The notes under the pieces are model-generated. The model had not been told where the DNA came from, searched no databases, and saw only the letters and a program-made list of their open reading frames with translations. Both the position numbers and the translations under genes were made by a program. 43,529 bases of DNA from CAYLJJ01 sp964384025 (GTDB lineage Bacteria > Myxococcota_A > Bradymonadia > UBA7976 > UBA1532): the NCBI GenBank assembly GCA_964384025.1, contig CAYLJJ010000059.1, forward strand, positions 1 to 43,529, in the 5' to 3' direction. Shown here piece by piece: positions 24,052 through 33,388 of the stretch (its first letter is position 1; every line of letters starts with the position of its first letter).

Positions 24052-26469
24052 TCAAGTTCGCGCTCTCCAACGCTTTAATAAAAGAGAGTTGCTGACCACG
24101 CTGACACTGCTGAGCGCCATCGCCCCTCCAGCGAAGGCTGGGCTGAGCAGGTTTGATGCAGCCAGGGGGAGACCCACGATGTTATAAATAAAGGCCCAAA
24201 ATAGGTTCTGTTGAATCTTGGCGTAGCGCGCCTTGGAGATCTGAATCGCGGCGGCGACCAGCTTGAGATCAGCACGCATCAGAGTAATCCCCGCAGCCTG
24301 CATCGCTACATCACTGCCGCTACACAGGGCGAAGCCGATATCTGCAGCGGCCAGCGCTGGAGCATCATTGACGCCATCACCCACCATCGCAATACAGTTT
24401 GAGGAGCCGCGAAGCTTCTTCAACGCTTGAGACTTACCCTCAGGGAGCAGCTCAGCCAGCACTTCCTGAATTCCCAGCACCTCAGCCACGGCTTGAGCGC
24501 TGCGGGTGTTATCGCCTGTCAGCATAAGGGTCCTAATGCCCATCTGCCGCAGCCTATCTAGAGCCTCTGCGGCTCCCTCCTTGATCTGATCTCCAAGAGC
24601 GATGGCCCCCAAGAGCCTGGGCTCGCCGCTCGCTTTGGCGATCCATATTACGCTCAGCCCTCTCTTCTCCAGGGCCTTCATCTGAGCATCAAGGGCTGTA
24701 ATCTCGATCTCTGCCTCTCTCATCAGGCGGCGACTGCCAATGAGCAGGGCCTCTCCATCAACCTCAGCTCTCAGTCCACGGCCCGGCAGAGCCTCAAAGG
24801 AGTTCAGAGGAGAGAGTTTCAGGCCCTCCTCCTCAGCGCGCCTTAAGAGCGCCTTGCCTAAGGGGTGTTCACTTCCCTGCTGAGCAGAGGCGCTCAAGGA
24901 GAGCAGCGCTTGGGGCTCCTCTCCCACAGCTTGAATCTCCTGCACGGAGGGCTGCCCCTCGGTCAAGGTCCCGGTCTTATCAAAGACCACAACATCGATT
25001 TTATGGGCCCGCTCCAAAGAGTCAGCATCTTTGATCAAGATTCCTGCTCGCGCCGCCGCCCCTGTGCCCACCATGATCGCCGTGGGCGTCGCCAAACCCA
25101 AAGCGCAGGGGCAGGCGATGACCAAGACAGAGACCGCCGTGATCAGGGCTTCGCTCAGGCTGGCCCCCTGATAGAGCCAGCCCAAGAGAGTCAGGGTGGC
25201 GATAAGCAGCACGATGGGGACAAAGACAGCTGCGACGCGATCCACCAGTCGCTGTACAGGAGCCTTGCTGGCTTGAGCACCCTGCACCATCTCGATGATG
25301 CCTGATAGGAGGCTCTCATCAGCGCTCTTGGTGGTCAGGATATGGAGCAGCCCCGCCCCGTTAAGAGAGCCCCCGGTTACCTCATCCCCTTCCGCTTTCT
25401 CCACCGGGAGAGGCTCTCCGGTGATCAGGGACTCATCAAGCTGACTTTGACCATGACTGATCACCCCATCTATAGGTAGCCTTTCTCCAGGTCGAACGAC
25501 AACCAAGTCTCCTCGCGTTACTGCCTCAACAGGCAACTCAACCTCATGATCCTCCCGTAGGACTCGTGCGCGTTCAGGCCGCAGGCGCATCAGGGCGCGG
25601 ATGGCGCTGTTTGTCGATCTCTTGGCTCGCCCCTCTAGATATTTGCCCAACATCACCAGGGTGATCACTGAGGCGGAGGCCTCAAAATAGAGCTGTCCAT
25701 CACCTATCTCAGGGAAGATCATCAGAGAGAGGCTGAGCCCAAAAGCCGCTGTAGTGCCAACAGCGACCAGCAGATCCATATTGCCGGTGAAGGCTCGCAA
25801 CGCGCCCCAAGCGGCACGATAAAAGCGCGCGCCTGCCCAAAACTGTACCGGCGTGGCCAGGAGAAGCTGAGACCAAGCGGGGAGCGTCCAGCTGATCCCC
25901 AAAGCGATTTTCCAAAACATCTGTGCCCAGAAGATCGCGCTGAGACCAGCAGCGATAGAGAGCCTCCAGAGCTCAGCCCGTGCTCGCAGCCGAGCCTCAT
26001 GCTCTTCGGCCTCTAAGGCGGCGGCGCCTGCGCTCCTGGGTTGAGCGCCAAAGCCCGCCTTCTCTATCGCGATGACCAGATCAGCGGGTGTCACCACGCC
26101 TGGGGTTCCTCTTAGGCTGAGGGTCTCGCAGGCGAGGTTGATGTTCAGCTCCTGCACCCCCTCCAGGCGGTACAGGACCTTCTCTAGACGATCGGAGCAG
26201 GCTGCGCAGGTCATCCCGGTGATCAAAAACTCCTGACTCTGGAGTGGCACCTGAAAACCCGCCCTCTTGATGATCTCAACGATGTTCTGAGCGTTCAAAT
26301 ATCGAGAGTCAAAGCAAACCTCAGCGCGCTCAGCGGCGAGGTTGACGGAGACCTCGGTGACACCATCGAGACGATGGATTAGGCGCTCAACGCGAGCAGA
26401 ACAGGAGGCGCAGGTCATCCCTTCGATGGGTAGAGAGAGGCTGCGTACATTTCGCTGTGGTGGGCTCAT
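24052..26469 (-). CDS. copA: Copper-exporting P1B-type ATPase (CopA-like)
   Basis: An 805-residue P-type ATPase. Two N-terminal HMA domains bear GMTCASC (Cys20, Cys23) and GMTCAAC (Cys88, Cys91). Eight membrane helices follow, with the transport motif CPC (453-455, IACPCALG), actuator TGEP (350-353), phosphorylation DKTGT (497-501), HP in SEHPLG (535-536) and GDGVND near residue 697. Helices 7-8 carry YNIVGLPLA and AMALSSVSVVSNS, the Cu(I) subgroup signatures. It pumps Cu(I) out of the cytoplasm. AAAGGAG precedes the ATG. No CueR or CsoR regulator gene or operator was found nearby. Confidence 0.96.
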   Translation of the reverse strand: MSPPQRNVRSLSLPIEGMTCASCSARVERLIHRLDGVTEVSVNLAAERAEVCFDSRYLNAQNIVEIIKRAGFQVPLQSQEFLITGMTCAACSDRLEKVLYRLEGVQELNINLACETLSLRGTPGVVTPADLVIAIEKAGFGAQPRSAGAAALEAEEHEARLRARAELWRLSIAAGLSAIFWAQMFWKIALGISWTLPAWSQLLLATPVQFWAGARFYRAAWGALRAFTGNMDLLVAVGTTAAFGLSLSLMIFPEIGDGQLYFEASASVITLVMLGKYLEGRAKRSTNSAIRALMRLRPERARVLREDHEVELPVEAVTRGDLVVVRPGERLPIDGVISHGQSQLDESLITGEPLPVEKAEGDEVTGGSLNGAGLLHILTTKSADESLLSGIIEMVQGAQASKAPVQRLVDRVAAVFVPIVLLIATLTLLGWLYQGASLSEALITAVSVLVIACPCALGLATPTAIMVGTGAAARAGILIKDADSLERAHKIDVVVFDKTGTLTEGQPSVQEIQAVGEEPQALLSLSASAQQGSEHPLGKALLRRAEEEGLKLSPLNSFEALPGRGLRAEVDGEALLIGSRRLMREAEIEITALDAQMKALEKRGLSVIWIAKASGEPRLLGAIALGDQIKEGAAEALDRLRQMGIRTLMLTGDNTRSAQAVAEVLGIQEVLAELLPEGKSQALKKLRGSSNCIAMVGDGVNDAPALAAADIGFALCSGSDVAMQAAGITLMRADLKLVAAAIQISKARYAKIQQNLFWAFIYNIVGLPLAASNLLSPAFAGGAMALSSVSVVSNSLLLKRWRART

Positions 26470-26496
26470 ATCTCCTTTAGATATAAAACTCTGGAG

Positions 26497-27432
26497 TCAG
26501 CAAGAGGCAGAAAGCTTAGAAGATGAGATGGCCCGATTTCGTCCTCCTCTTTTTGCCATATAGAGTCGAGCATCGGCGCGGTTAAGGAGGCTTAAAGAAG
26601 TCTCATTTTTCCGATAGTGTGCCCCTCCCAGACTGATCGTGATTTTGATCTGATGTTCACCATAATTAAAGCAGTGTTTGGCGATCATCGTACGTAGGCG
26701 CTCGGTAACCAGGATACTGCTCTCGGTGTCGGGGAGGAGTATGAGAAACTCTTCTCCTCCATATCGTCCAACTAAATCTACTTCTCTAGTACCAGAACAA
26801 ATCACTTGAGCACTCTCTCTTAAGATAAAATCGCCTCCTGTATGTCCATAAGTATCGTTGATGTTCTTAAAATAGTCAATATCTAGCATAATTATAGATA
26901 AGGCTGTATTATAACGATTGGACCGTTTGATTTCCTCCTCTAAACGGGTCATGATATATCCACGATTTTTGACTCCAGTCAGTGAATCCGTCCAACTTTT
27001 CATTTCAAGCTCTGAATGAAGCTCCTTGAGCGCGGTTTCAGTCTGGATACTCTCTGTCACATCCATAACTGTGATGCAAATCTTAGGAATCTCACCTTCT
27101 GGTGTGGGTAGTGGACTTAGAACACAATCTTGCTGCATATATTTGAAACGGCCCAAGTAACTCTCTGTTTTTATCGGAATAAGGTATCCTTGGAGCCTTG
27201 CATTATAATATGACGGACGTTGAATTGTGCATACTTGCTTTATTCTTCGTTTTAGTGTTTTAAATCTAATTTTCGGGAATACCTCGGAGAGTGTTCTTCC
27301 AATTAAGTTGGTTGACTGAATACCACAATGATTTTCAATCCATTCGTTTACATAATACACCAATAGCTCTTTGTCGATTACGATTATGCCCATAGGCACG
27401 ATACCAAGCATCATATCAAATGGAAGGAGCAT
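26497..27432 (-). CDS. PAS-GGDEF diguanylate cyclase
   Basis: A 311-residue cytoplasmic protein. A PAS sensor domain (about 8-130, VNEWIENHCGI, GRTLSEVFP) is followed by a GGDEF domain. The active site is GGEEF (225-229), with metal ligand Asp184 (LDIDYFKNINDTYGH). The inhibitory I-site RxxD (Arg216-Asp219) is five residues before it, so the enzyme should make cyclic-di-GMP and be feedback-inhibited. There is no membrane helix. It begins three bases after the cheC stop and ends 27 bases before copA, which makes cotranscription likely. This stretch is AT-richer than the copA and pncB genes around it. Confidence 0.93.
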   Translation of the reverse strand: MLLPFDMMLGIVPMGIIVIDKELLVYYVNEWIENHCGIQSTNLIGRTLSEVFPKIRFKTLKRRIKQVCTIQRPSYYNARLQGYLIPIKTESYLGRFKYMQQDCVLSPLPTPEGEIPKICITVMDVTESIQTETALKELHSELEMKSWTDSLTGVKNRGYIMTRLEEEIKRSNRYNTALSIIMLDIDYFKNINDTYGHTGGDFILRESAQVICSGTREVDLVGRYGGEEFLILLPDTESSILVTERLRTMIAKHCFNYGEHQIKITISLGGAHYRKNETSLSLLNRADARLYMAKRGGRNRAISSSKLSASC

Positions 27433-27435
27433 GTT

Positions 27436-28044
27436 TTACACATCATTTAGTAGTTCGTTGATGCCAGACATAAGAACGTTCATTGATTTTTCTTTTAGAA
27501 CAAGAAGTAATACTCCCTTGAATTCTGTTTTTTCGAGCGAAAAACATGTTCGGATCAGAAGAATTTTTGTGTCTTTTGTATAATCTGATTTAATTGACAA
27601 GTCCGATTGGTTAAATGTAATTAATCCTGGAGGAGAAAAGTTCGTTTTAACTTTTAATAGGTCAGCCAACCTGCCTACACATGCCGATATTAAAATGTTT
27701 CCAACTTCTAAAATCGCATCTTTTTGTTCTAATTCATCGCCATCATCAAGGTCTAGTAGCTCTCTGAGCACAGATGAGCTAACATTGAGAATAAGCAGGG
27801 AATCTCCTGAAAACTGGGAGTAAAACGACTGCTTTATGATGCTGATATCATTGTTGTTTGAAATAAGTTGACTAAGATAGGGAACAGCATTTTCAACAGC
27901 CAACAGTTCTAATTCAGGCACTTTGATTTGGATGAATCGGCCTAACAGCTCTGCGATCAAGGAAACTGCTTGACCAAAGCCGATGTTGATCAGTTCTATA
28001 AGAATATCTTCGTGCTCTTCATTGAGGATATTAGAGGTATTCAT
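27436..28044 (-). CDS. cheC: CheC-type CheY-P phosphatase
   Basis: A 202-residue CheC-family protein. The two conserved helices are visible: ELINIGFGQAVSLIAELLG near the N-terminus and DAILEVGNILISACVGRLA, each with E-x-x-N or close to it, as in two-site CheC. CheC removes phosphate from CheY-P and is often regulated by CheD. No CheD gene is here. It overlaps the CheY stop by 14 bases and its own stop lies three bases before the diguanylate cyclase gene. Confidence 0.85.
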   Translation of the reverse strand: MNTSNILNEEHEDILIELINIGFGQAVSLIAELLGRFIQIKVPELELLAVENAVPYLSQLISNNNDISIIKQSFYSQFSGDSLLILNVSSSVLRELLDLDDGDELEQKDAILEVGNILISACVGRLADLLKVKTNFSPPGLITFNQSDLSIKSDYTKDTKILLIRTCFSLEKTEFKGVLLLVLKEKSMNVLMSGINELLNDV

Positions 28045-28390
28045 GAATCGCTTTCATAATCTTCTCAGTTGTAATGGGTTTAGGGATCAACGCAAGCGCA
28101 CCTGAAGCCAGGATACGTTCCTTCGCCCTGGGCTGAACATCTGCAGTGCAGATAAAGATTTTGGCCTCTGGGTCCAACTCAATCAAACGCTTCAACGCCT
28201 CAAAGCCATCCATCACCGGCATCGTGAGATCCAAGAGCACAAGGGCAGGAGAGAAGCTCTGATATCGCTCAATAGCCTCTAAGCCGTTGGCTGCTTGTTC
28301 TATATTCCACTCGCGATCTTTGGGAAGCGCCGCGATGGTGCGTCGTCGAGTGAAACGCGAATCGTCGGTGATAAGAATTTTGGTGGGCAT
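28031..28390 (-). CDS. CheY-like single-domain response regulator (second copy)
   Basis: A 119-residue receiver. Acidic pair TDDS, phospho-acceptor LLDLTMPVMDG, switch ICTAD and Lys in LIPKPI are present. It ends with the helix KIMKAIHEYL. ATG at 28390 has GGAGG five bases upstream; the GTG three bases earlier is too close to that site. It lies 57 bases downstream of pncB. It is probably the substrate of the CheC encoded in overlap. Confidence 0.92.
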   Translation of the reverse strand: MPTKILITDDSRFTRRRTIAALPKDREWNIEQAANGLEAIERYQSFSPALVLLDLTMPVMDGFEALKRLIELDPEAKIFICTADVQPRAKERILASGALALIPKPITTEKIMKAIHEYL

Positions 28391-28447
28391 CACAACCTCC
28401 GTCTAAATGCTGTCCCCGTACACTTTTCGGCAGGAGACCAAACAAAG

Positions 28448-29899
28448 CTAAACTCCGAAATTTGATGGTTCGTTCTTTAATGAAGCTTTAGAAGCGGAGA
28501 GGACCTGTTCTCGGATTAAAGCCTCAAGGCAGGAACTCACAGGCACATTGACGTTTCGCGCCGAGAGCATCTCAGGAGGGAGAATGGCGAGGGCATCACG
28601 CACATAGGCGCGGGTCTCCTCGATCTCAGGGAGCGCCAAGACTTCATCTCCCAGCCACCAAAGTTCAAGGAGAGGATCGCCCTCATGGATCTCTCCATGA
28701 CGGCTCACCAGATCGTAACCTCGACGGCGATATACCTGTACCCGCCCCGGCAGGGTGGCTTTGCCTGAGCCCCGTGAAAGCTTCATAGTGGCCTCACCGT
28801 TGATCTCGCAGAGCTTGCCAACCGCGCCGACCCCCACCGGAGCGTCCGGTGAGGTGACAATGCGCTCTCCAATTCCAAAAGCATCTACAGGAGCGTCTCC
28901 AAGGGCCTGAATGGTATATTCATCCATTCCCCCTGAGACCACGATCTGCGCGCTGAGAGCTCCCAACTCATCCAAGAGATGACGTGCTCTCCAGATGTTC
29001 TCTTGTGTGACATTGGAGTCTAGACGGATCCCCGCTACAGCGCCCTGGGTGGCTTTCACCGCATTGCGAATGCCGGTCTGCACTCCAAAGGTGTCATAGG
29101 TGTCTACCAGGAGCACAGAGCTGAAGGGGAAGGCCTCATAAAATGCCCTAAAGTAAGCCAACTCTGTTTCGTGGCGAGGCGCGCCCTGGCGCTCCCAAGC
29201 TTGAATGGCGAAGTGATCCATGGTTCCCAAAACCGGCACCCCAAAGCGATGGTGAGCTTCCAGGTTGGAGGTCCCCGCGACCCCAGCAATATAGGCTGCA
29301 TAAGCGGCGTCTACAGCGGCGTGTGGGTGTGTTCGACGAGTCCCAAACTCCAGGACCGCTCGCGCTCCCGCCGCCTGAACAACTCGAGAAGCTTTGCTGG
29401 CTACCATGGTTTGGTGATTGATGATCGAGAGCAAGGGGGTCTCGATCAGCTTGGCGCTGAGAAGATCAGTCTGTACTTGAAGATAGGGAGTTTGGGCTGC
29501 TGGGCGCACTCCATCCACCTCTAACGGCACTCCAGATTGAGTAACGGCGGGTCCTGCCCAGATGGGAGTACCCTCAGCGGGAGCGTCGATGCGGCCTCGA
29601 AAGCGCCAGCGCCTTAGGGCCTCCAGCAGCTTGGGGCGACGATGCAGTGCTTGTCCCAGCATGGGATGATCAAGGAGAGTTTGGAGCCGGGGTTCGTCAA
29701 AGCGAGCAGATGAGAGCCACTCTAGGCAGCATCGTAGTCCTACCCAGAGCAGATAGCCCCGCACAGGTTGGCCCTGGTCGTTTTGTGGAAGTCGACGAGA
29801 GAAGAAACTCATAGTCACTGGGGTCTCTGCAAGACCCGCGTTCCAGTGTGGGATCAATGAGCTGAGTTGATAGAGATCGATATGTGTCGCAGCAGGCAT
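28448..29899 (-). CDS. pncB: Nicotinate phosphoribosyltransferase
   Basis: A 483-residue enzyme of the NAD salvage pathway (nicotinate + PRPP to nicotinate mononucleotide). Family signatures include YQLSSLIPHW at the start, LLSIINHQTMVASKASR, EFGTRRTHPHAAVDAAY, GTSNLEAHHRFGVPVLGTMDH, LVDTYDT and VSGGMDEYTI. AGGAGGGG precedes the ATG. It heads the run that leads into the cheY-cheC-GGDEF genes. The 29900-30063 gap to its left neighbour holds its promoter region and nothing else recognised. Confidence 0.95.
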   Translation of the reverse strand: MPAATHIDLYQLSSLIPHWNAGLAETPVTMSFFSRRLPQNDQGQPVRGYLLWVGLRCCLEWLSSARFDEPRLQTLLDHPMLGQALHRRPKLLEALRRWRFRGRIDAPAEGTPIWAGPAVTQSGVPLEVDGVRPAAQTPYLQVQTDLLSAKLIETPLLSIINHQTMVASKASRVVQAAGARAVLEFGTRRTHPHAAVDAAYAAYIAGVAGTSNLEAHHRFGVPVLGTMDHFAIQAWERQGAPRHETELAYFRAFYEAFPFSSVLLVDTYDTFGVQTGIRNAVKATQGAVAGIRLDSNVTQENIWRARHLLDELGALSAQIVVSGGMDEYTIQALGDAPVDAFGIGERIVTSPDAPVGVGAVGKLCEINGEATMKLSRGSGKATLPGRVQVYRRRGYDLVSRHGEIHEGDPLLELWWLGDEVLALPEIEETRAYVRDALAILPPEMLSARNVNVPVSSCLEALIREQVLSASKASLKNEPSNFGV

Positions 29900-30063
29900 C
29901 TCCCCTCCTTCGGCTCAGATTTTCGACTCTGAGTAGCAATGGGGAGGGAGGGATGCAAGGAGGAATCATATGCTCCAGCCGCGAGCCATTGTGCTCGTGG
30001 TTGGGTGGACCCTGACCTTATAGCGATGATCATAGGTCATTTTTATGGGCCTCTAGAATATCA

Positions 30064-31557
30064 TCAATCGATCACTTTCCCTCGAACGCAGCGCTGATTC
30101 ACGAGTGGAACACGACACCGTTCCACTTGAGCGCGCAAGAGGTTGGGAGCTTGGCTGAATCCCTTCAGTAAACTCTTCGCTTTACGGCAGCGACAATGAT
30201 TCAGAGCCTCATAAACCTCGAGCCGAAGCTGTGGATCGCCCTCAAGAGGTTTTATCGTTTTGCGATCGTGCGCAACAGCCCACGCTCCGCGCTCTGTCTG
30301 TGCTGTCTTTCGAGCCTCGCGCCCCCTCTGCTCCTTATCTAGATCTGAAAACTGAACATCCAAATCAGGCAGAGGGGCGCTGTCCGATCTCCCCTGCGTC
30401 GCTCCTAGGCTGATCCGTTGAGGAGCCATAGGTGGGACCGGCTTGGACCGAGGAAGCAGCCACCAAAGGAGCAGAAGCATCAAGAGGAGCAGCAGCAGCA
30501 GGAAGCTCCAACCCCAGCCCCACAGCAACTTCTGAGGTCCCGTCTTGAGTTCCTCCATGAAGCGCCCCATTATATTAACCTTCTCTTCTCTTACCTGAGG
30601 CGGAGGCGGAGAGTTCACGGAACTCTTTTGAACTGCTGCGAGGGCTTTACGCATCTCCAAGACGCTGGCGAAGCGCTGGGGGTGTTCTTTCTCCAAGGCG
30701 CGAAAGAGCACCGCCTCCAGCTCAGCGGGCAGGCCCTGGATCACAGGGGGCAGTTCACGGAGGTGGGCGTAGAGGATTTGCGCGGGTGTTCCTCTGAAAG
30801 GGAGGCGACCGCTGAGGAGGCGGTAGAGCAAAATCCCCACCGCATACTGATCTGTCCAGGGACCCAGGCGCCCATCAGCGCGGAGCTGCTCAGGGGCCAT
30901 ATAGGAGAGGGTCCCCAAGACCTTGCCGTCGGGGGTGAGCTGCTGCTCCTCCTCCAAGCCCTTGGCGATGCCTAAATCGATGAGGGTGACCTTACCGCGC
31001 TCTCCTAAGATGATGTTGGCGGGCTTTAGATCGCGATGGATGAGGCCGAGGTCATGGAGCGCTTGGAGAGCCTCTAAGATGATCGAGATGATCTGATAGA
31101 CATCAGCGAGTGGACAGGGACCTTGAAGCAGGCGTTGGTGCAAAGTCTGGCCCTCAACCCACTTCATCACCATAATCACCACCCCCGCCTCTTCTCCATA
31201 GTCAAAGACCTGGACGATGGCAGGGTGGTCGATCTCGGTGAGACGACGCGCCTCTCTGATAAAACGACTCCGGCCCTCTTCGTTGGCCTGCTGAGGATGG
31301 ATCACCTTGATGGCTACAAAGCGATTGAGGGGCTCCTGTCGAGCTTTGTAGACTGCGCCAAAGCCGCCCGCGCCCAGGAGATCAAAGACCGCATAACGCC
31401 CACCCAAGATACGCCCCAGAACCGCGTCGCTCACACCTTGAGTTTGCAGGTGTTCTAGGGCCCTTCTAGACACCAGAACCTCTTGGGGATGTTTGGGGCA
31501 GCGGCTCCCCTCTCCCTCCTCCTGCGGATGCTCACAGACTCTACAGATCCACTCCAA
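30064..31557 (-). CDS. Transmembrane Ser/Thr protein kinase with N-terminal Cys-rich region
   Basis: A 497-residue PknB-like kinase. An N-terminal Cys/His cluster (CRVCEH...CPKHP, residues 5-24) resembles a small zinc ribbon. The kinase domain (54-310) has the Gly loop LGAGGFGAVY, Lys84, HRDLKPANI (catalytic loop from 174), DLG (194-196, in place of DFG) and APEQL (221-225). A membrane helix follows (about 348-367). The periplasmic part has four Cys near the end (HCRC, VERC, NQRC), probably disulfide bonded. The start is TTG at 31557, with GAGGTG upstream. Targets are not predictable. Confidence 0.92.
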   Translation of the reverse strand: MEWICRVCEHPQEEGEGSRCPKHPQEVLVSRRALEHLQTQGVSDAVLGRILGGRYAVFDLLGAGGFGAVYKARQEPLNRFVAIKVIHPQQANEEGRSRFIREARRLTEIDHPAIVQVFDYGEEAGVVIMVMKWVEGQTLHQRLLQGPCPLADVYQIISIILEALQALHDLGLIHRDLKPANIILGERGKVTLIDLGIAKGLEEEQQLTPDGKVLGTLSYMAPEQLRADGRLGPWTDQYAVGILLYRLLSGRLPFRGTPAQILYAHLRELPPVIQGLPAELEAVLFRALEKEHPQRFASVLEMRKALAAVQKSSVNSPPPPQVREEKVNIMGRFMEELKTGPQKLLWGWGWSFLLLLLLLMLLLLWWLLPRSKPVPPMAPQRISLGATQGRSDSAPLPDLDVQFSDLDKEQRGREARKTAQTERGAWAVAHDRKTIKPLEGDPQLRLEVYEALNHCRCRKAKSLLKGFSQAPNLLRAQVERCRVPLVNQRCVRGKVID

Positions 31558-32080
31558 GGTTCACCTCAGCTCGCTCACGACCCATCCATTTGTGGAGGAA
31601 CTGATCTCCACCGCTCCAAAACAGCTCTACGCTCTCCTCACTTCTCCTGCTCTCTTTGAGAGTGGAGAGGTTTTCTAAATCGACAGGATTTTCTAGGAAC
31701 GAGCCACCGCAATCCAGAAAAACCTGAAGCGATCTCTTTGGCTGTATTTAAACTCAACCAAGCATATAGTGTAGAAAATGCGTTTAGCCGTTTTCTCTGA
31801 TCAAGAAGATTATGCTTTTGTTTATATTGAATGATTTTGGAGCAATTCCAAGCTCTTTCAGATTCTGAATTCTGGTCGATTCTTACCCTCAACCGGCCTG
31901 TAAGTGTTACCCCCACAGGCATAGATATCTGACTGGCTTGATACCAATGATGAGCAATTCGATAATAGATTCGCTGTTTCGTGCCCATTCTGGAAGTCGG
32001 ATCTTCTTCTTCATGGTCATACATTGGCTATATTATGCTTGTGAGGCTGTCAACCCCGAAGATTTACCAAGCTGCCTCGT
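31558..32080. other. AT-rich intergenic region, about 520 bases
   Basis: Between the kinase and MFS genes, both on the minus strand. A minus-strand frame at 31638-32024 (128 codons) has no ribosome-binding site, an odd composition and no recognisable motif. I do not call it as a gene, though a decayed one is possible. Nothing else is recognised. Confidence 0.4.
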
Positions 32081-33388
32081 CTATTCTCTCTTCAGATAGC
32101 TTTCAGCTTCAAAGACCTTCATCTCTCTTCCGGTGACGCGAGGCAAGCTCCAGATGAGCCCCACCAAGAGGAGATAAGTCAACGCAGGGAAAGCCAAGCC
32201 AAGAGCAAAGCCCATACGAGGCTGCTCTTGGGCTCCGATGATCCAACCAGCCAAGAGAGGTGCTCCTGCGGCCAAAGCCTTACCCAGGTTTGAAACCAAT
32301 CCAGGCCCTGAGGCACGGAGATGGGTGGGAAAGAGTTCGCTGAAGAGGGCACCAACGACACCATTGATACCAAAGGCCAAGCCTACAAAGGCCAGGGCAA
32401 ACCAGAGGAGGGCAGGAGATTCAGGTTGAACTCCAGGGACGATCCAGTAAAGAGCTCCAAAGGCCAGGGTGCCACCGCCACAAACCAGAGAGAAGATCAT
32501 CCGTCGCCCAAAGCGATCTGAGAGAGCCCCCATGATGATGGCGGAGATCCCTGCCATCACCGTAGTGATCAGGAAAGCTGGACCCGCTTGAGCCTGACTC
32601 CAACCCAAGCCTCCAAGCTCCAGAGGACGGGTCAGAAAGGGGGTAATCTGCGAGCCAAACATGAAGAAAGCACAGTTCATCAGACCAAAGATCAGCGCGG
32701 CGCGGAGCGTAAGGCTCAACATACGGCCCTTAAAGAGCGCCAAGAGAGGAGGACGCCGTAGAGCCTCAGCCAGCTCAGCGGGGACCTCTCCAGCCGCTCG
32801 CGCGGCCTGCATCTCCAACCAGAGTCGAGACTCAGGGACCCGGCTGCGAATATAAAGTAGGGCCAGTGCAGGCAGAGCGGCCAAGCCAAAGACCATCCTC
32901 CAGTTTGCGCCAAAGGCCATAGCGAGGATGATGCCTAAGATCACCCCGACGTTATACATCGATTGCACCAGCCCTCCCATCGCGCCGCGACGTTTAGGAC
33001 GCCAAACCTCAGCGATAAGGGCAAAGCCCAAAGACCACTCTCCTCCCGTGCCGATCCCCGCCAGGGCGCGAAAGGCGATCAAGCTCCAAGCGTCCCAGGC
33101 GAAGGCCATCGCCCCCGTCGCCAGAGAGTAGACCAGGATCGCCCATCCCAGAGTACGAGCTCGACCATAACGGTCCCCCAGTTGAGCGAAGAGGATCGCG
33201 CCAGCAGCGCTAAAGAGTAGGCCAGCGCCGATCGCGGTATCTAAGGTCGCGGCGCTCAGCTCAAGATCAGCCTCGATGCGACCCCTCAAGAGAAGCAAGA
33301 GGACCACGTCCATGGCGCTGAAGAGCCAACCTAAGCAGGCAGCGATGACGGTGTGTATCTGTTCTCTGCGGCTATAATTCCTGCTCAT
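32081..33388 (-). CDS. MFS transporter, sugar/organic acid type
   Basis: A 435-residue membrane protein with twelve predicted helices. MFS signatures are GDRYGRARTL (loop 2-3), LAGIGTGGEWSLG (helix 4, typical of the metabolite:H+ symporter and sugar porter branches), VPESRLW (end of the first half) and GALSDRFGRRM (loop 8-9). The substrate is unknown, probably an organic acid. ATG at 33388 is chosen because GGAGGG lies four bases upstream and the start overlaps the upstream stop by four bases (ATGA). Translation is therefore coupled to the metallo-beta-lactamase frame. Confidence 0.9.
   Translation of the reverse strand: MSRNYSRREQIHTVIAACLGWLFSAMDVVLLLLLRGRIEADLELSAATLDTAIGAGLLFSAAGAILFAQLGDRYGRARTLGWAILVYSLATGAMAFAWDAWSLIAFRALAGIGTGGEWSLGFALIAEVWRPKRRGAMGGLVQSMYNVGVILGIILAMAFGANWRMVFGLAALPALALLYIRSRVPESRLWLEMQAARAAGEVPAELAEALRRPPLLALFKGRMLSLTLRAALIFGLMNCAFFMFGSQITPFLTRPLELGGLGWSQAQAGPAFLITTVMAGISAIIMGALSDRFGRRMIFSLVCGGGTLAFGALYWIVPGVQPESPALLWFALAFVGLAFGINGVVGALFSELFPTHLRASGPGLVSNLGKALAAGAPLLAGWIIGAQEQPRMGFALGLAFPALTYLLLVGLIWSLPRVTGREMKVFEAESYLKRE

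Noticed and set aside
31638..32024. Minus-strand frame of 128 codons between kinase and MFS genes
   Set aside because: It has no ribosome-binding site, an AT-rich composition and no recognisable motif. A decayed gene cannot be excluded.
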